A stretch of 64,000 nt of DNA from Rachycentron canadum. Lineage: Eukaryota > Chordata > Actinopteri > Carangiformes > Rachycentridae. Below are positions 13,366 through 28,214 of the stretch, piece after piece (the stretch's first letter is position 1; each line of letters starts with the position of its first letter). The notes beneath the pieces are model-generated. The model was not told where the DNA came from. It saw only the letters and a program-made list of their open reading frames with translations, and did not search any database. Made by a program: the position numbers and the translations under genes. The stretch spans positions 14,582,638 to 14,646,637 of the forward strand of contig CM076656.1 of assembly GCA_038496675.1 (NCBI GenBank). The letters are read 5' to 3'.

Positions 13366-16300
13366 ATCCATCCACTTACTGTATCTACTAGGATTTGATA
13401 TTTCTGTGACTTATAGTGATAATGACCTGGCAACCTACATTCAATCTTATCATCATTATAAGATAACTTGCTGTTCTCTCTAAGTAGTTAGGATGCAAAT
13501 ACCATCAGGTTGTACCATATGTTGTCTCAAATCATCTTGGGTGAATGCTTGTGACATTTTGCAAGACTTTGACACAAGAGACTATGCCTAATTTTCCACT
13601 GTGTGCCACTGTTCAACATTGGTTTTGGTGTCTTATTTGAAATTTGCCACCCATGCATTTGTGTTTTAAAAAATATCAATTTAGTCTAGAATCTCACACC
13701 TCTTTCTGTCTTGAAAAGAACATGGCATTTTGTGTCAAACTCAGAGCATCTCCTCTTTTTGTTTTCCATGTTCTGAGTCTCTTTCGGCTTCTTGACCCTC
13801 TCTTCAGCTTCTAGACCCTCTGGACATAACATTATAAATAAATCATAATCTCTCTTCTCATCTAATTCTAATTTTTGTCTTTTGTGTTTCACAGGTTGAA
13901 AAAGAAAGGATTATAGCTGTAAAACCGTGAAACTAGTTTTTCCAATCAGAAGAAAGTTTAGCAGCCTCAGTCATTGGTTAGGACCTTATGGCAAGGACAG
14001 AGGACCAAAATCTGTCTGTGTATTTAGAGACTGGAGGGAAGATTAACCAATCACATTTTGATTTACAGTGGTTGGTTGCCCTGTGCTTTCTTGGAGGCTC
14101 AAGGCCAGCATTTTTCACAGGGAAATTGTCATTGGCTTTTTCAAATATTGTTCTCACTATCTTCACTTGACCTTTCAAAGGGCATTGTGGGACACTTCCA
14201 ATTTGTAGGCAGCAAACTATCGGAACCAAGCATGCCCGAAGGTCCCTAGCTATTCGTTGAAAAAATATTTTCATGTTCAAAGAACTAAAGAAGTTGCCCA
14301 ACTGTCTGCTATGAATTTCACATGACAATATTCACAAAAAATCTCCTTGATTCTTTTGATCAGAGGACCCTTATGTATTAATGTAATATGAACAATCATT
14401 AAATGGACAGGCAATTGGACTTCAGGACCACTTCAAAAATATATGGAGGTGGTATTGTTTTGCCATCTTGCTGGTTTTTAATTTAATTAATCAATAAATT
14501 AATTTAATTAATTAAACTTTTGTGCTGGTGGTTCCTGAATAATACACTGAGGAATTTGACTGTGGACAATATATCTGCGCTAATGATGCAAAGCATGTCA
14601 AAACTGTACAAAAGTAGAAAACAACTAAATTACTGGCTGAGATACATGTGGTTTGTGACACAAGGGGTCTTCAGAATATAGTTAAGGGCCCAGCACTAAT
14701 ATTTACCACCAATATATGTGGCTGAAATCACTGACTGTATGGGTGGTTGTCCTAACATTTAATTTTAAGGCACAGTTTCTGAATGCAGGTGGAATGCATT
14801 TCCCTCTGGACTGATATAACCAAAAACGGCACTGAAATCTCAGTTTCTACAATATTGGACCTTTTAAGTTGTTTTCATGACTTAAGTGATGTAGCAGATC
14901 AGAAAATTCTCATGTGAATACTTTTTTGGAGGACGCTGAGTCGCCTATTTTAGCAAATGGGTTTTGTGTCTTACACTCTACAGGAAAATACTGAGATTCA
15001 ATTGTATTGATGCTTCACACGTTCAGCAAATTAGATTCCACATTGCCAGCACGTGGCTGATATGCGTGTCCCATGTTGTGACTAAGCCTACTGTACATGG
15101 TTCACATACCAGGCTGCTGCTTCAGAAGATGAGTCTGGACTGAATATTTACACCACAAGACACTACAATGGAGTTCTGAATAACTTGCCATGAAAGTAGG
15201 TTGCATGACCCACTGCATGTGTGTGTAGTCAGAGCAGAGAATTAGCTTGAGATGATTCATATTATAATGAGGTCAAAATTCTTTCTTCAGAGTGATGGAA
15301 GATGAAAAAAAAAAAAAAAACTTCCAATGTGAAATTATCATCTGACGTGTCACTCTTTTTATTTTGTTATGGAAGAAGCCTGGAAGCTATTTTAAAAGTC
15401 CGTTACTCACAGAGACAGTGGGGGATTTGTATTTCTATTACTTCTACAGACTCAGTTATGTGTCTTTTATTAGCCATTTAAATTGTATAAATACACAGCT
15501 GTTACCACGGTTGCAGGAGCCCATGCAACCCCTGCGCAATCACATGCCAAGTGATTGAAACCAATAATCATATAAATAACTGTGAACACACAGTGGACTT
15601 GAATGGATGTGGATGACACACAGTCCATTCAATCACCACCAGCTTTAAAATCATTATATAGTGAATCTGTGTAGTGCTCAACACTGACATACTCTAGTTA
15701 CAGTAGTGCACATACAGAATTACCTCAAACGGCTTGACACGATCATTTTTTACTCAAACATGTGCGTGTGATGCCTTGATTTCTGGCTGCAGTTTAGCAT
15801 TTCCTGCAGCAGGAAAGCAGATGTGGGATTGAGTCAAATTAAAATACAGAGAGTGTGTTTAGTGCAACAGTGTGGCGTAAAAATTTGGAGTTCCCTTCAG
15901 GTATTACTGAGACGACATGCGTACATCCCTGCATACATGCTGCTGTCGAGCGCACAGGCATGAAAATATGTCCCAATTTTTTTCACAGGCTTTGTCAGAA
16001 TAATAATAATTATAATAAAAAAAAAAAATATTACTACTTTTCTAGGTGCTTTCATGGCACAGCTGGAAATCTAGTCATGCTCAAACAATAATGTGATTCT
16101 GACAGAAACAAAGTGTGTGCAAGAGAGGGTGGAAAAAGATAAACAGATTTAGAGTCAAGCATCTTTCCCTCAAAACATCTGTCCCTCTTTGTATCAGGCT
16201 AACTGCCATATATGGCCACACTGCTCCAGCTCACTTCCTTTTCTGTCATACCGACCCAAGTTCAAGTGAGCTAACACAAAGCTAGACCTATGCAGACACA

Positions 16301-17650
16301 CAACACATTTGTGTACATATTCATACTGGAGACACGCATATATGCATCCACACACAACCAGATTTCTTTCACTCCCTGAGGCTAATTTGCTCCTGACCAA
16401 GAGCTTTCACACTAGGGTGGTTTCTCAAGTCTGGCTCCCAGAAAGAGTATGCATGACAGGGGACTGTGTGTTTGCATATGGTGTGTGTGGCAGATGGCAG
16501 CAACCTCTCAGGGCTCCTGTGCTTTAGCCACGGTGTTGTCCCTTTGAATGAGAGTGAAGAGAAGTCTTTTCTTTGCTGCTGCTGACTTCAATCCTCATAT
16601 GAGTGCCTGGAACAAATGGATTAGAGAATAGTACCATCTAAGGCAGTAGCGTGGCACCTCACTCCTGCACCACAGTGGACTCATCTCACGGTAATTCATA
16701 GGAATCACTGCAATGAGAAACCGGCAGTACACTACCGTTATGAGAGGTGTTGATGGCATGCTATTAAATTTGAATGTTTAAATGTACACAATTGTTATAT
16801 TTGTGCGAGTACAGGAAACGGCAGGTGAGACTATAAGTCAGACATTGTCATCTAAATCAATTAGATCAGCGTTGGAGTGGCTCAGTTAGAAACCCGGGAA
16901 CCGCTGTCATGACAAACCTCAGTGGGCCGCTGCATAAGTCAAAAAAAAAAATCCATAAAAAGGTTTTACCAGCCTCTTCAGCCTCTCTAATGGCCCTCTC
17001 TGCGTGCATGTCATCAAGAGTCTGCCGGTTCCAGGACAGGGCTCACTTCGCCAGACTGAGAGAATTGGTCCAAGTGTGTCAGCGTAGCATCCAGGCAACA
17101 ACTTTTCTGCTCGACTTTCTCGACAAAATCCAATTGTTCAATTGGAAAATTACATTTTATCATAAAGTTAGAGACTGTATATGTGCACGCATGTGGAGTA
17201 GCTCTGGTGTCTTACTCCAAATGAGTGTTATGTGAGTGAAATGTGCAAAGGCGAATCAATTTTACGCTATAAAATATTGTTGTGACAACAACCATAAGCA
17301 GTGCAGTCACCGCATGAGCCTACACAGCTACAGCACAAATAAACTTAAATGAAAAACTTTCCGCAAAAACAAAAAACAAACCTGAACCCGACACAACCCC
17401 GAAAAGCCGCCTCTACCTCTGTGTCTCTCTGCCCTAAAAACGCGAGTGCAGACTGCACCGCAGAATAAAACGAAACTGCCAGCTCTCTCCGAGCACCGGC
17501 CTCGTTAGTCAAGCATCACAAGTGCGGAGAGCAAATTAGCAAAACCTCAAGCCTACGAACGAAGCATTGCTTCAAACGACCAACAACAACAACAAACTGG
17601 AAATCAATTCATGAAGAGTGTGAAGTTAAAAACCACAAAAGGCTGGATAA

Positions 17651-17680
17651 CCCCCCCCCCCCAAAAAAAAAAAAAAAAAA
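17651..17680 (+). repeat. C12A18 homopolymer junction
   Basis: Twelve C directly followed by eighteen A. Length is prone to sequencing and polymerase error. Confidence 0.95.
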
Positions 17681-20600
17681 CCCTCAAAATCTTTACCAAC
17701 TAAAACCTCCCAACTTCAGTATCCTCACTAAAGACAAACTGGAGAAATGTCTTCATTTTAATTTATTAATTTATTTACACATTTGCTTTCTATAAATATA
17801 CAGTCAGAGCAGCTGCGGTTAATGTGTAGAAGAGGAAGCAAGAAAATAAAGATCATAAGAAACGGTCCAATAAGTGGTGTTACTGTTTAGTTGTAGCAAG
17901 GCGCAGACAAACATGGCCCCCTGGCTGCTGGCCAAACAATCAATGGCTGTGGCATTAACACATGACATATCATCAGTCAATACACTGTGGGGAAATAAGT
18001 GATACAGTAAGCAAATGGCCGCTATTGTATATGTCAGCACTCAACAGTCGTTTGCTAGAATGAGAGGTTCTGTAGTCCACCATTGGAGTCCACCTCTCCA
18101 ATCCGCCCCTCCTCCTCCTCCTCTTCCTCCACCTCATCCCATCCCTCCATCTCCTGTCATCGGTCCCACCGGCAGCCCGTCCTTCTCAAGGTCTGCTCTG
18201 CTGTTAATCATCATTCCCTCCTCACGTTCCCTCACTTGCACACGCTGGTGCCCAGACTAAAATTATTCAGGACTGTCTGATCTTTTATTGTTGCTCTTGT
18301 TGTGCTCGGAGCAAATCCCACTCAAACGTTAAAAGCCCCGTCGTTGCCCATTATCAAGTCTGAAACAAAGAAATACAAACAATCATAAAATCTCACTTCA
18401 GACATCAGTTTATTTGTGAGCATTTAGATTTGCAAAGTGGATGAGTGCGCTTAAGTGAAAGGTAAAAGTTTATATATATAAAAGTATAAATTATGGAATG
18501 TATGTTCTTGTTGAATCAAAAGAATAAAAAAATGGTAGAACATTGCGTCATTTTAAAATATCTCAGCTTAATAAGAATTAACAAGTGATTGATATTATGG
18601 TAATTTTTAATATTATAATAACAATATTTGTTGTTGAAGTTGGTGATTAAAATCAATTAAATATCCTTGCTTTTTTGCCTATCTTACCAGGGCAATTGTG
18701 GCTACTTTAGTACATGCACCTATTTGCCTTGAAGTGAATTTATCAGACAATGCGTACACTCAAGCATTTTAGTCAGTGGGCGCTTAATAATACTAATGGG
18801 ACAAAAGAAATGTGGGCAACTTTCGAGCAGAAAGACACAAAAAAGTGAATGTTGCTGAAAAAAGAAGAAAATATTCAGACACCAATCATATCTTTTTTGA
18901 ATGTGTTATCTGCTCACATTGAAAATGTGTTTGGTTCCTTCCCTACTGCGCAGTTTTAATAGAATTTCAGGATGATTCTAATCAAAAAAAAAAAAAGATG
19001 CATTCTTACTGAATCAAGACAGAGAAAGGTTTAGATAACTGACAAGTACAGAGCAAGGATGGATGTGCTGTTTCAAAAGCAGACATGTTCCCTTGTCCCA
19101 GCATCCATCTTTGATATTTTAAATACATCCTCATTTTGACAGAATTCACAATGCCAACTGATTACACAGACCACTTCATAATGTGAAGTGTGCCACACTA
19201 TTCTGAGTCAGGCAAAGTTCGCATCCCGCAGCTGTGGGTGCGTCTGTACCATGCCAGAGTTTGGTCAGAGAAACAGCACGGCTGCGCACGCTCGCCAGAC
19301 TCATTCACACTAGTTCTGATCAATGACCAGCAGTATAGAAATGACAGCAGTGAATTTATTAAAGTTTGAATGCATGGTCACGGCAGCATTTCATCACTTC
19401 AAGGCGACTTACCAATTGCTAAGGAGTTCAGAAGCGTCTACCCCTAAAATGACAATTTAAAAGGGAAATGGTATTTCAGCTCAGCTCTTCCTTGGCTTGT
19501 CAAATACTCTCTCTTTCATGTGTGACATTCCCTTTGGAAACCTGAGACAAGGCTTCAGCCAGGTGACGGGCTTTGATATGCTGATATCAGGTTGTATGAA
19601 TATCAGGTAAAGACATCCTTGACTTGTACTCCATGTGACTCAACCTTGCTCTCCCTGCGTCTCTCTTCATTTTCGGATGAGGAGTCCTCAGAGGTCAGAG
19701 TATTGAGGCAGATCTTATGCTGAAATTTAAGACTACATGCTAGTTTCTCACTACTCCAATGTTCATATTTCTTTCTAATAAGAAAAGTGACATAGCGTAC
19801 GATTTCACAATTAATTTCACAATGTTTCTAATTTAGTGTGTTGTTGCATTTGGCAGCCAAACACTGTAGTTCTTAAATTCATCCAAATGTGACCCAGAAT
19901 ATGAAACTGAACTGATTTAAACTGCTTTATGTTTCAGCATGATGTATCCCCTATTCATGTTCTGATCCATAAATGCAGCCTCAGAGAAGTCACCTTCTCT
20001 AGATTGTAATTTTGACTTCACTGAAGAACCAGTTATTTCCTAAACTGATAATTCGACAGGTAGAGTTTCATGGTCTCTCAAGCCTCAGGGTCGTTTCAGA
20101 TGGTAGTCGTCTATATAAGTATGCCGGATTTGAACACACCATCTTTGAATCTGAGCCTGGCAAGTTGAACTCGAGTTCTTGCAGTTTAACTCCCAACAAA
20201 CTGAAGACAATTTATGAATCTGTTATAATACAAGTGCAGACAAAGACCCAGACTTGCCTAATGGGACTTTACAGGTAATAGGTTATACTATAATAACATT
20301 TTTATGCCATTAACAAATGACTGTTATATATTTCACTGAGTTGTGTACTTGCATTATCTCAAAGGTTTCCAGCAATCTTAAGCTCACAGAAATAGAAATT
20401 TAGTGCATTTCGTTTGGGTGTAGGTCACTGGCATCATGTCTCTTTTGCGCATGCACACCTGTTAAGAGCTGGGTCATTTTTAACTGTAGATATTTAACTG
20501 GAATTGAAAGAATTTCAGTCATCTGACCTTGAGAAACAGGCTGAGGATCAGCAGCAGCTCGGCTCCCAGCTCCTCCAAGACATTGCGTTTTTGCCAAACA

Positions 20601-23600
20601 AGGTTTTTAAATGCTGGTGATTCCATCTGGTGGGAGTCCATCTGTTTTGCAGAGGAATTGACCTCTGCTGGTAATTTGACCCCTGCTAACAACCTCGTGA
20701 GAAACTGACTTGAACAAGGAGCTGATTGCAGTCACGGCTATGGTGCTGAAGACAGCAGCGCTCATGACCTCAGCCTACTTCCCAACATTGCCAAACTAAT
20801 GTTTTGGTTGAGAGCACCCTAGAAGGAGAAGTTACTTACCCAAAGCAACTGCTATTTTGTAGCTCTATGCACTGTGGTGTCACTGCCAGAGAGAGAGAAA
20901 TTACAAGGAAAAAAAAAAGAAAAAGGTGGCTGTGGTGGTTTTGCACAGTTGTGGCAATTATTTTTTTAAGGGGGAACACATAAACCCTCTCTTCCCAGAT
21001 CAGCATCCAGGCCAAAGAAAACAAAAACACTCTGGCCCTGAAGGCACAAGCATATTGCATTCCTGACTCATCATTTTAAAAGCTCCAGATTCTGCCCTCC
21101 TTCAGATTGGTTTATTTTCAGGGTCCCCCCCCTCTTTTTCCTCAAACAAATGAAAAAGCTATACCACCATGAATCCAACATCACATCCTCTGGTAAAAAC
21201 AAACAAAGACAAGACTGATTCTAACAAGTCAGTCTGTTCAATCTATGATTAGATTAATCCAATTTCTTTAAATTCAGGTTGCTTTTAGAGCAGTTCATAA
21301 TTGGCCCCTATACCAGCCTCCTATTTCAATCACTTCAGCTTCCACCCTTTAATGGAACCAATCAGACAACCGTGGTAACAAAAGGGTGATCGATAAGCAA
21401 GTTTGCCACTTTAAATTTCAGACAGAACAGAAAGGATTGCCGCTGTGGCGTTATCAAGACATTGTACAGACATAAGAGTTTCTTCCTTTTATATATGTTA
21501 TTTACATTATGTGCATAATTTTAAATGAATAACTTCAATGCATATCAATTTAAACAAAGAACAAAGGGGAGGCACGCAGCAACACCTGGCTGAGGAAACT
21601 CCTGGGCAACCTTGAATCAGCAACGCTGAATTATAATCATTATCATTAGAGATAATTGTATTTGCATCATTTGCAACAGGTGCTAAATGAACTCAGTCAG
21701 ATGTATACCTTCTGAAATTACAGAGCAGTCATCAGTCGAATACCACAGTCGTAGCAGGCAAAGACTGTGTGACAGTCTATGTTGTAATCAAGTTACAGTT
21801 AGTTATTTTTCAAGCCACAGCTCATTTATTGTTTCCTTAATAATCGGATAAGTCAAAATTCAGCTTGTTAAACTATCCTGCCGAGGTCTCATTGTTGCAT
21901 GCTACTTAATTGTCCTGAGGATCATTAACAATTTTCTGTCAAATGCATCTGACGGCATTTATTATATTCATAATTTTTTGAAAGTCTGAAAGTAATTGAT
22001 AGACAGATATAACAGGACATATTCATTTTGATTTTCAAATGGTGCTTTTCTTTTTACAAATCTTTTATATTTTTTGTGAAATGCAGTGATAACAATATTT
22101 CACATTAAAATAGACCTTAAAATATTTTTGAGAACAAAAAAAATAAATAAATAAATAAATTTAAAAAAAAAGGAAAAAACACAATCTAACAAGTATCAGC
22201 TACAGATTCATCATATTGACAACAGTTATTGATTAGCTGACTTTTCGCAAGTGTGCGTTTTACATCAATAAACCTTAAACTAAATTCTAAAAAAACTAAT
22301 AATAATAGAAAGCAGATTCGCTTTAAAAGACCACTATTGTCACCACATGTTGTCAAACAAAAGTCTTGTCCTGAAAAATCACATTACCTCAGAGCGCTCC
22401 AACTACTCACGCTTCAAATGGCGTTGAGCATAGGCAACCTTCCAACATGGTGTCACGACTCAAAAGTCCATTAAAGCCTTAAAAGTGCATCACAACCATA
22501 GTCCATAGGCACCGACAATGTGTAACGTTAACTCACTTCTTTTTTCAGTCTCTTCTATTTGCCTGCCTGTTTCTTATATCCACCTAGTTTCAAGTCGCCT
22601 TCCACCTGTCTCCAATGTGGGCAGCCATCGCATCTGTTGGACATGCCGGAGGAACGAGGCGCTTGGGAAGACAACTTGCTTCTTCATCAGAAGTTGGATG
22701 TTAAGTTGTGGCTGGTTTGGTGCGTGTGTTTGGCTCCACAGTCAGCGTGTCCTTATTTGGACAAAAAACCTTCCTGTTTGAATGCACCCTGCTCTGGCAT
22801 CCACCCCAAGCCATTATAACGGGAACTTTAATGTGGACAAAGCACTTTATCAAATTATCGCAAATTCAGTTGAAACAATGATAAATAAATGGAGAAACGT
22901 CCCTCCAATCCAATTTCAATCATATCAACCACAAGGCAGCGTTGACATATGGAAATATATAAATGATATGAGTTATTTGCTTGGGGTCAGATGTCAACCC
23001 ATTAATTGGACATATGGTAACCCTAACCTTTCTTCTTGCCCTTCATCCATTGATGGTGGCTCATGGTCATGGTTAGCCAGTTTTCTGTCCTGGAGGAGGA
23101 GGGGGGGCATTTTGTTTTGGCTTAATGATGAAATGTCACTTGATGCATCACTGTCATTTTAGTGGACACAGACCCCTGTGCTGACGGCTGCAAGGGGCAG
23201 TTAGTTCGGGGCAGGGCAGCAATCAGCCTAGAACCGGGCTATGGTCTTCAATCCCTCCGGTAGAGCTCCACTCAGACTCGTAGCTGCTCTGAAAAGCTCA
23301 TGGCCTCAGCTGTGAAGTAAACCATGGATGCGCTTTAGGTTCTCCCGCTTTCGGGGCCTCGTCTAGAAATAATTAAATTATGTAACATCAGAGGAGTGGA
23401 AGACTTGAAAGGTTCTGGCGGTAAATGGTGTCAGATGCAAGGATCTTAGCATAATAGATCGAGGCATCCGCCCTCTCTTGCTTTGTTCTATTTCCTTAAC
23501 CTTCTCCCATTCCCTCTGCTCCCTTGCATTTCCCCATATAGAATTATTGATGTGGTACATTAACTGGTGGAAGCACCTAATTTGGGAGCACACTGGGGAG

Positions 23601-25879
23601 AACTACAAAAGCGGCTGCACATGGGGGAGGCGATGAGAACGCACACAAACATAAAAGTCACGTGAAGAAGAAATAAGTAAGCTTTTCCTAGAGCACAACA
23701 TTGAGTTTCATCCATCCATCCGACCATCTGTCTCAAAATCAAAAAAACAAAAACGACAGCGCCCAACATACTATTCTTGGCACATTTACTAAATCAAAAG
23801 GCACCAGCCATCTAATTGGAGGGACAGCAGATACAGAATTGCGCTGCTGCATGTACTTATGTAAATTCACATGTTCCTGCCGCGGTTTTTAACCTGAATT
23901 TAGCATGTCTTGCTACCTCTTGGGACTGAACAGAGAGCGAGGCGTGCTGTATCTGGAAAAGAAGAGGCATGAAACAGACGCAAGTGCACATATCGGTTCA
24001 ACATGTAGAACACGTGCTGCAGGGAAGAAAGCTAAGAGTTCACATTCTCCTGAATATAGGGAATTAATACACGCATTAGGGCCTAATTATAGGTGGTTCA
24101 AATGTTACATTTCCTCCATAGTTTTCGAACCCTTCCGTTTTCTCAGGCGTGTTATTTTCTCCTTATACTCCTTACTCTAGCAACACTATCCATCCTTTTT
24201 TTTTTCTTTCTCTCTCTCCTCTTCCTACCGAGGTGACAGAGTTGCCGGCAGCCGCCGCAGTGCCTGTCCATCTGCAGCTTCTCCCTCGTGGCATCAATAT
24301 ATCGCTCCCATCGGAGAAAAACCTTGAAGCTTTAAGAAAGTGTCAGCTTTTCGGCGATGAAGAAAAACTCGCCTTGTGTTCGGACGGCAACTTTTAGACA
24401 TTGCACAATGACCACAGTGGCTGTGTTTGATGCCTCGGGGACATTACACTTGCACAGCATGCAAAGGGCCTTGTCAGTACTCAGGGAAAAATGGATAAAT
24501 AAGGGTAAAAAAAAAAAAGAAAAAAACGATTACAAAGAATAACACAAAAAGGTTGTTCACCGTCACAGAACAGTTTTTTATCCCGTGGCCTTAAGTTTTG
24601 GTTTGACTGATGTCGTTTCTTAAGGTTCAATGCTGATATTTTGTGAATAACTAGACTGGGTTCTTTTTAGCTTTTAATAGTACAAGTGCAACAAACAATG
24701 CAATGGGATGGGTCCTGGGCATCTATATTAAAAATGCAAGAAGTGAATAAAATATAGAAATTGTATAAAAGCATTTAAATAATTGTATCAATTCAGCACC
24801 ATTTATTCAGTTTTACACAGTTAAATCATGCTGTAATTAATGTCTGTTTCAAGATGAACATGAGATGCCACTTCAGCTCAAAAGAGAAAAGGTTAATGGT
24901 GACACAGGATTAATGAGCTGTGGTAATTCAACAGCTCCCACATAAACATGTAGAGCACTTTTGGAACTGACCGTCCTGATGCGTGTAGAGGTGATTGATG
25001 CTGAACACATATATAACTGTACCATGCTAAACATTAAGCTGTGGATAATGTCACCGTATTTCAGTTAGGCACTTCTCAAATCAGAGCTTCAGGATTTATT
25101 AACATATCAGACGCTGCAGGTATTTAATGTGCTGCAGCAGAGGCTTTGCATAACAGTACAAAGCAGCAGTTTCATTCATATTGAGAAATCAAATATAGAT
25201 TAAATAAATCAATGTAAATTATGACAGACCACATTTCCTAATCCAATCTTAATGCATCCACTCATTTGCTTATAGTTTTAATCATTAGTCCATAATCGTG
25301 TCAAGTATTTAGTTTGGTCTTGTTGGCAAAATCACCCAAGTGCTAGTGGAGTGAGTTCACTACAAAAACAGACATTACATTCTATTCTCAGCGCAATATC
25401 TAACACCCAGTTACCACTAAATGAAATTACAGATAACTCTCTTTGTGCTGCCTCATTTGAATGAATCTGCCATGTGTTTGGGGCCCTCCCGCTACCTTGC
25501 GTGCTTCACCCCAGGTGCCAAATTGTTGCACGGCAGAGAAAAAAACAAAACATAAAAAAAAACAAAACAAAACACCAGACCGCACACTCACAAAAGAGTG
25601 ATCACTCGCGAGAGATCATTCACTTATTTGCCACTGCCTCACTGTTCATCTCTTGATCATGGTTGTTAGCTTCTGTTTAGTTTCCGCCCCCACCTTTTCC
25701 CTTTTACCGACGGTCTCCTCATACTTCATCTCCTCCGCCTACGTCAATTCCCCCTCTGGATACATACACGCACACACGCATTATCCATCACCTTTGCTTT
25801 TACCTGTCTGCAAAGACACACAACGCTGTATGCTGAGACTCATTCCTAGGTGTTACATTTCTCACTGCTTGGGCTTTCG

Positions 25880-25942
25880 CAACACACAAACATACACACA
25901 CACACACACACACACATACACACACACACACATACACACACG
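25880..25942 (+). repeat. Imperfect (CA)n microsatellite
   Basis: CA units broken by TA and AA steps; the source of threonine/histidine- and valine/cysteine-rich false frames on the two strands. A second cluster lies at 26031-26062. Confidence 0.95.
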
Positions 25943-28177
25943 CAGTAGTTTGTTGGTTAAATGGGCCTTGAATGAACAAAAACAGCACAGCCTAAGAGTT
26001 ACTGAACAAGCAGGAACAGGAGACACCTCACACAAACACACACACACACATACACACACACAGCCAATTTGACTGGCTGCCAATATGCTTAATGAAAGAA
26101 GTGATGAGTTATTGACAGTTGCCGTGTATCTGAAGCTGCTGAGGTGTCTATTGCTGTCTCCAATGTGCTGACACACACGCACAGACACACACACACAGCC
26201 CTTGAATTCTAATCTAATGTCTGATACAGCATTCTGAGCTGAACGGTCGTGTCCCCTTGAGAGAGTGCGTGTGTGCATGTGTTGTGTGCAAGAGGGTGGA
26301 CGTTATTGGCAATGAGTGAATATTGAGCACATCATCTTTGAGCACACCAGGCCATGCGCACTATTTATCTTGGAGTGAGCTCTTTCCGGTGTAGGTGTGT
26401 GCGTTGTGTGGTGCGTCTGCTTCCGTGCCTTGAAGATTCAACAGTGCACAGTGCGTGTGTGTGTGTCTGCGCGCACGCGTTTCAGCAACTTTATGTGCTG
26501 TACATCGAGACAATTGAGTGGCAGTAGGTTTAAAGATCCAATTAGAGCCATTGACTCAATGCACTGGTGAGGATAATTACTGGATTTACAATAATGAGCA
26601 TACTAACAGAAGTGAACGCCCACACACACCCCCACAAACACACACACAAACATAGATGCACACATACACACATCTTTGTTCTTGTTTTAAGATTTCTTAT
26701 AGTACCTATTAACATGCTCCTAACCATAATGTCAAGCTAAGCCTGATTCTAACTTGGAGTAAAGAGGCTGTTTAAGTGCTCACGGTAAATAGGACTAATA
26801 GGCATCGCACAGGTAGACTCATTGGTCGTGAAGAGGGCTGCACATGAGCAGTGACACAGCAGCGATGGCGTCTTATTGAAGTCGCGTGAGCTTTATTGAA
26901 CACTCTGAATTAGCAGCACAAAACGTTTGATGGTGCACAGTCCCTTTCCAAGGACACAGTGCACAGAGGCTTTCTATGAATAAGGCTCCAAAAATGTCCT
27001 CACAGTGATGGATTTATGATTTGGTTTGATCACACATACACAGGCCGATATAAAATTAACAAACATATCCACCTTTACCCTCTATTCCTTCCACCTGCTC
27101 ATCCTCCTCCTCCTCCCTTTCCTCCTCCCCTCGTTTGGTGTGAAATTAAACATTAAAGCCCAGCAGCACATGAGTCAAGGTACTTAATGATGTCGACTTC
27201 CTAATAAATTTCTCTGGAGAAATAGATAAAGACAGGGAGACAGGTCGAGCAAGAGCGAAAGGGAAAATTCAGAATGCATTAAAACATGTGGAGGCTTGGC
27301 GAAATGATTGAAACCCTGAATAACAGAGGACCTGCAGTGACTCAGCTTGACCCGTGAAGGCTTTAGTGCTGGTCATTTCAGTGCAATAGTGCACAGGAGA
27401 CTTTTTTTTTGTTTGTTTTGTTCTGAGTTTAAATTTCAGGCAGCACCTCTGGTCAGGCAGTATAGAAACCCTGCATCCACGACTATTGTCTCAACGTAAC
27501 ACCTTAACCATCTGTACACACATACTTCCTTCCTTACTAGGAATTGTTCAAGTTATTTCAGCAGAGGTTGAGATATCCTCACTTTCAGCACTCAGTATGG
27601 ACATAGCTCGAAAAAACCCTGAACAACAAGGTAGTGCCGTTTATTACCCTCCATAATACTACTTTCAAACTTTGTAATGTAATTGATAGACTAAATAGTC
27701 TGCAGCCATGCCATAGGCTCTGAACAGCTGTCTTTTTCATCGACCCTGAGTGCTGGACAAATTCAAATTTTTGACCCGATGGTGGCTCGCTCAAAACCTC
27801 CAGACTCATGATTGCACCGGAGTGAAAGTCAAGGGATCACCAAAGTCATTAGGGTATGATGTAAGGAACCAAACCATTGGCAAACCATTTCTGTCAATCC
27901 AATCTGTGCACGTTGAGACGCACCGGCCAACCAGCATGGCTCAAACATATAGAATATCATCAGGGTTATTTATTTATTTATTTTTTAACAGACCAAGTAG
28001 TATTGTCCATGGCCAATAAATTTAACATTTGCGGAGTGCCCCTTAAGTTGGTTAAGCTGCTGTGCACACCTTGGAATTAAGCACTTCCTGAAGACCGTCG
28101 TAGAAGAACACCTAAGTATGGAAAAAAATATTTTTTTAAAAAGAATGACTGTATTTCTATGTGTATGTATATATATT

Positions 28178-28179
<2 letters not shown>

Positions 28180-28212
<33 letters not shown>
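28180..28212 (+). repeat. (TG)n microsatellite
   Basis: About 16 uninterrupted GT units after a short AT-rich lead. Confidence 0.95.

Positions 28213-28214
<2 letters not shown>

Noticed and set aside
22782..23162. 126-codon plus-strand frame starting MHPALAST
   Set aside because: Looks protein-like in part but matches no family I know and has no convincing splice sites or context.
25653..26278. Histidine/threonine and valine/cysteine-rich frames
   Set aside because: CA microsatellite translation.
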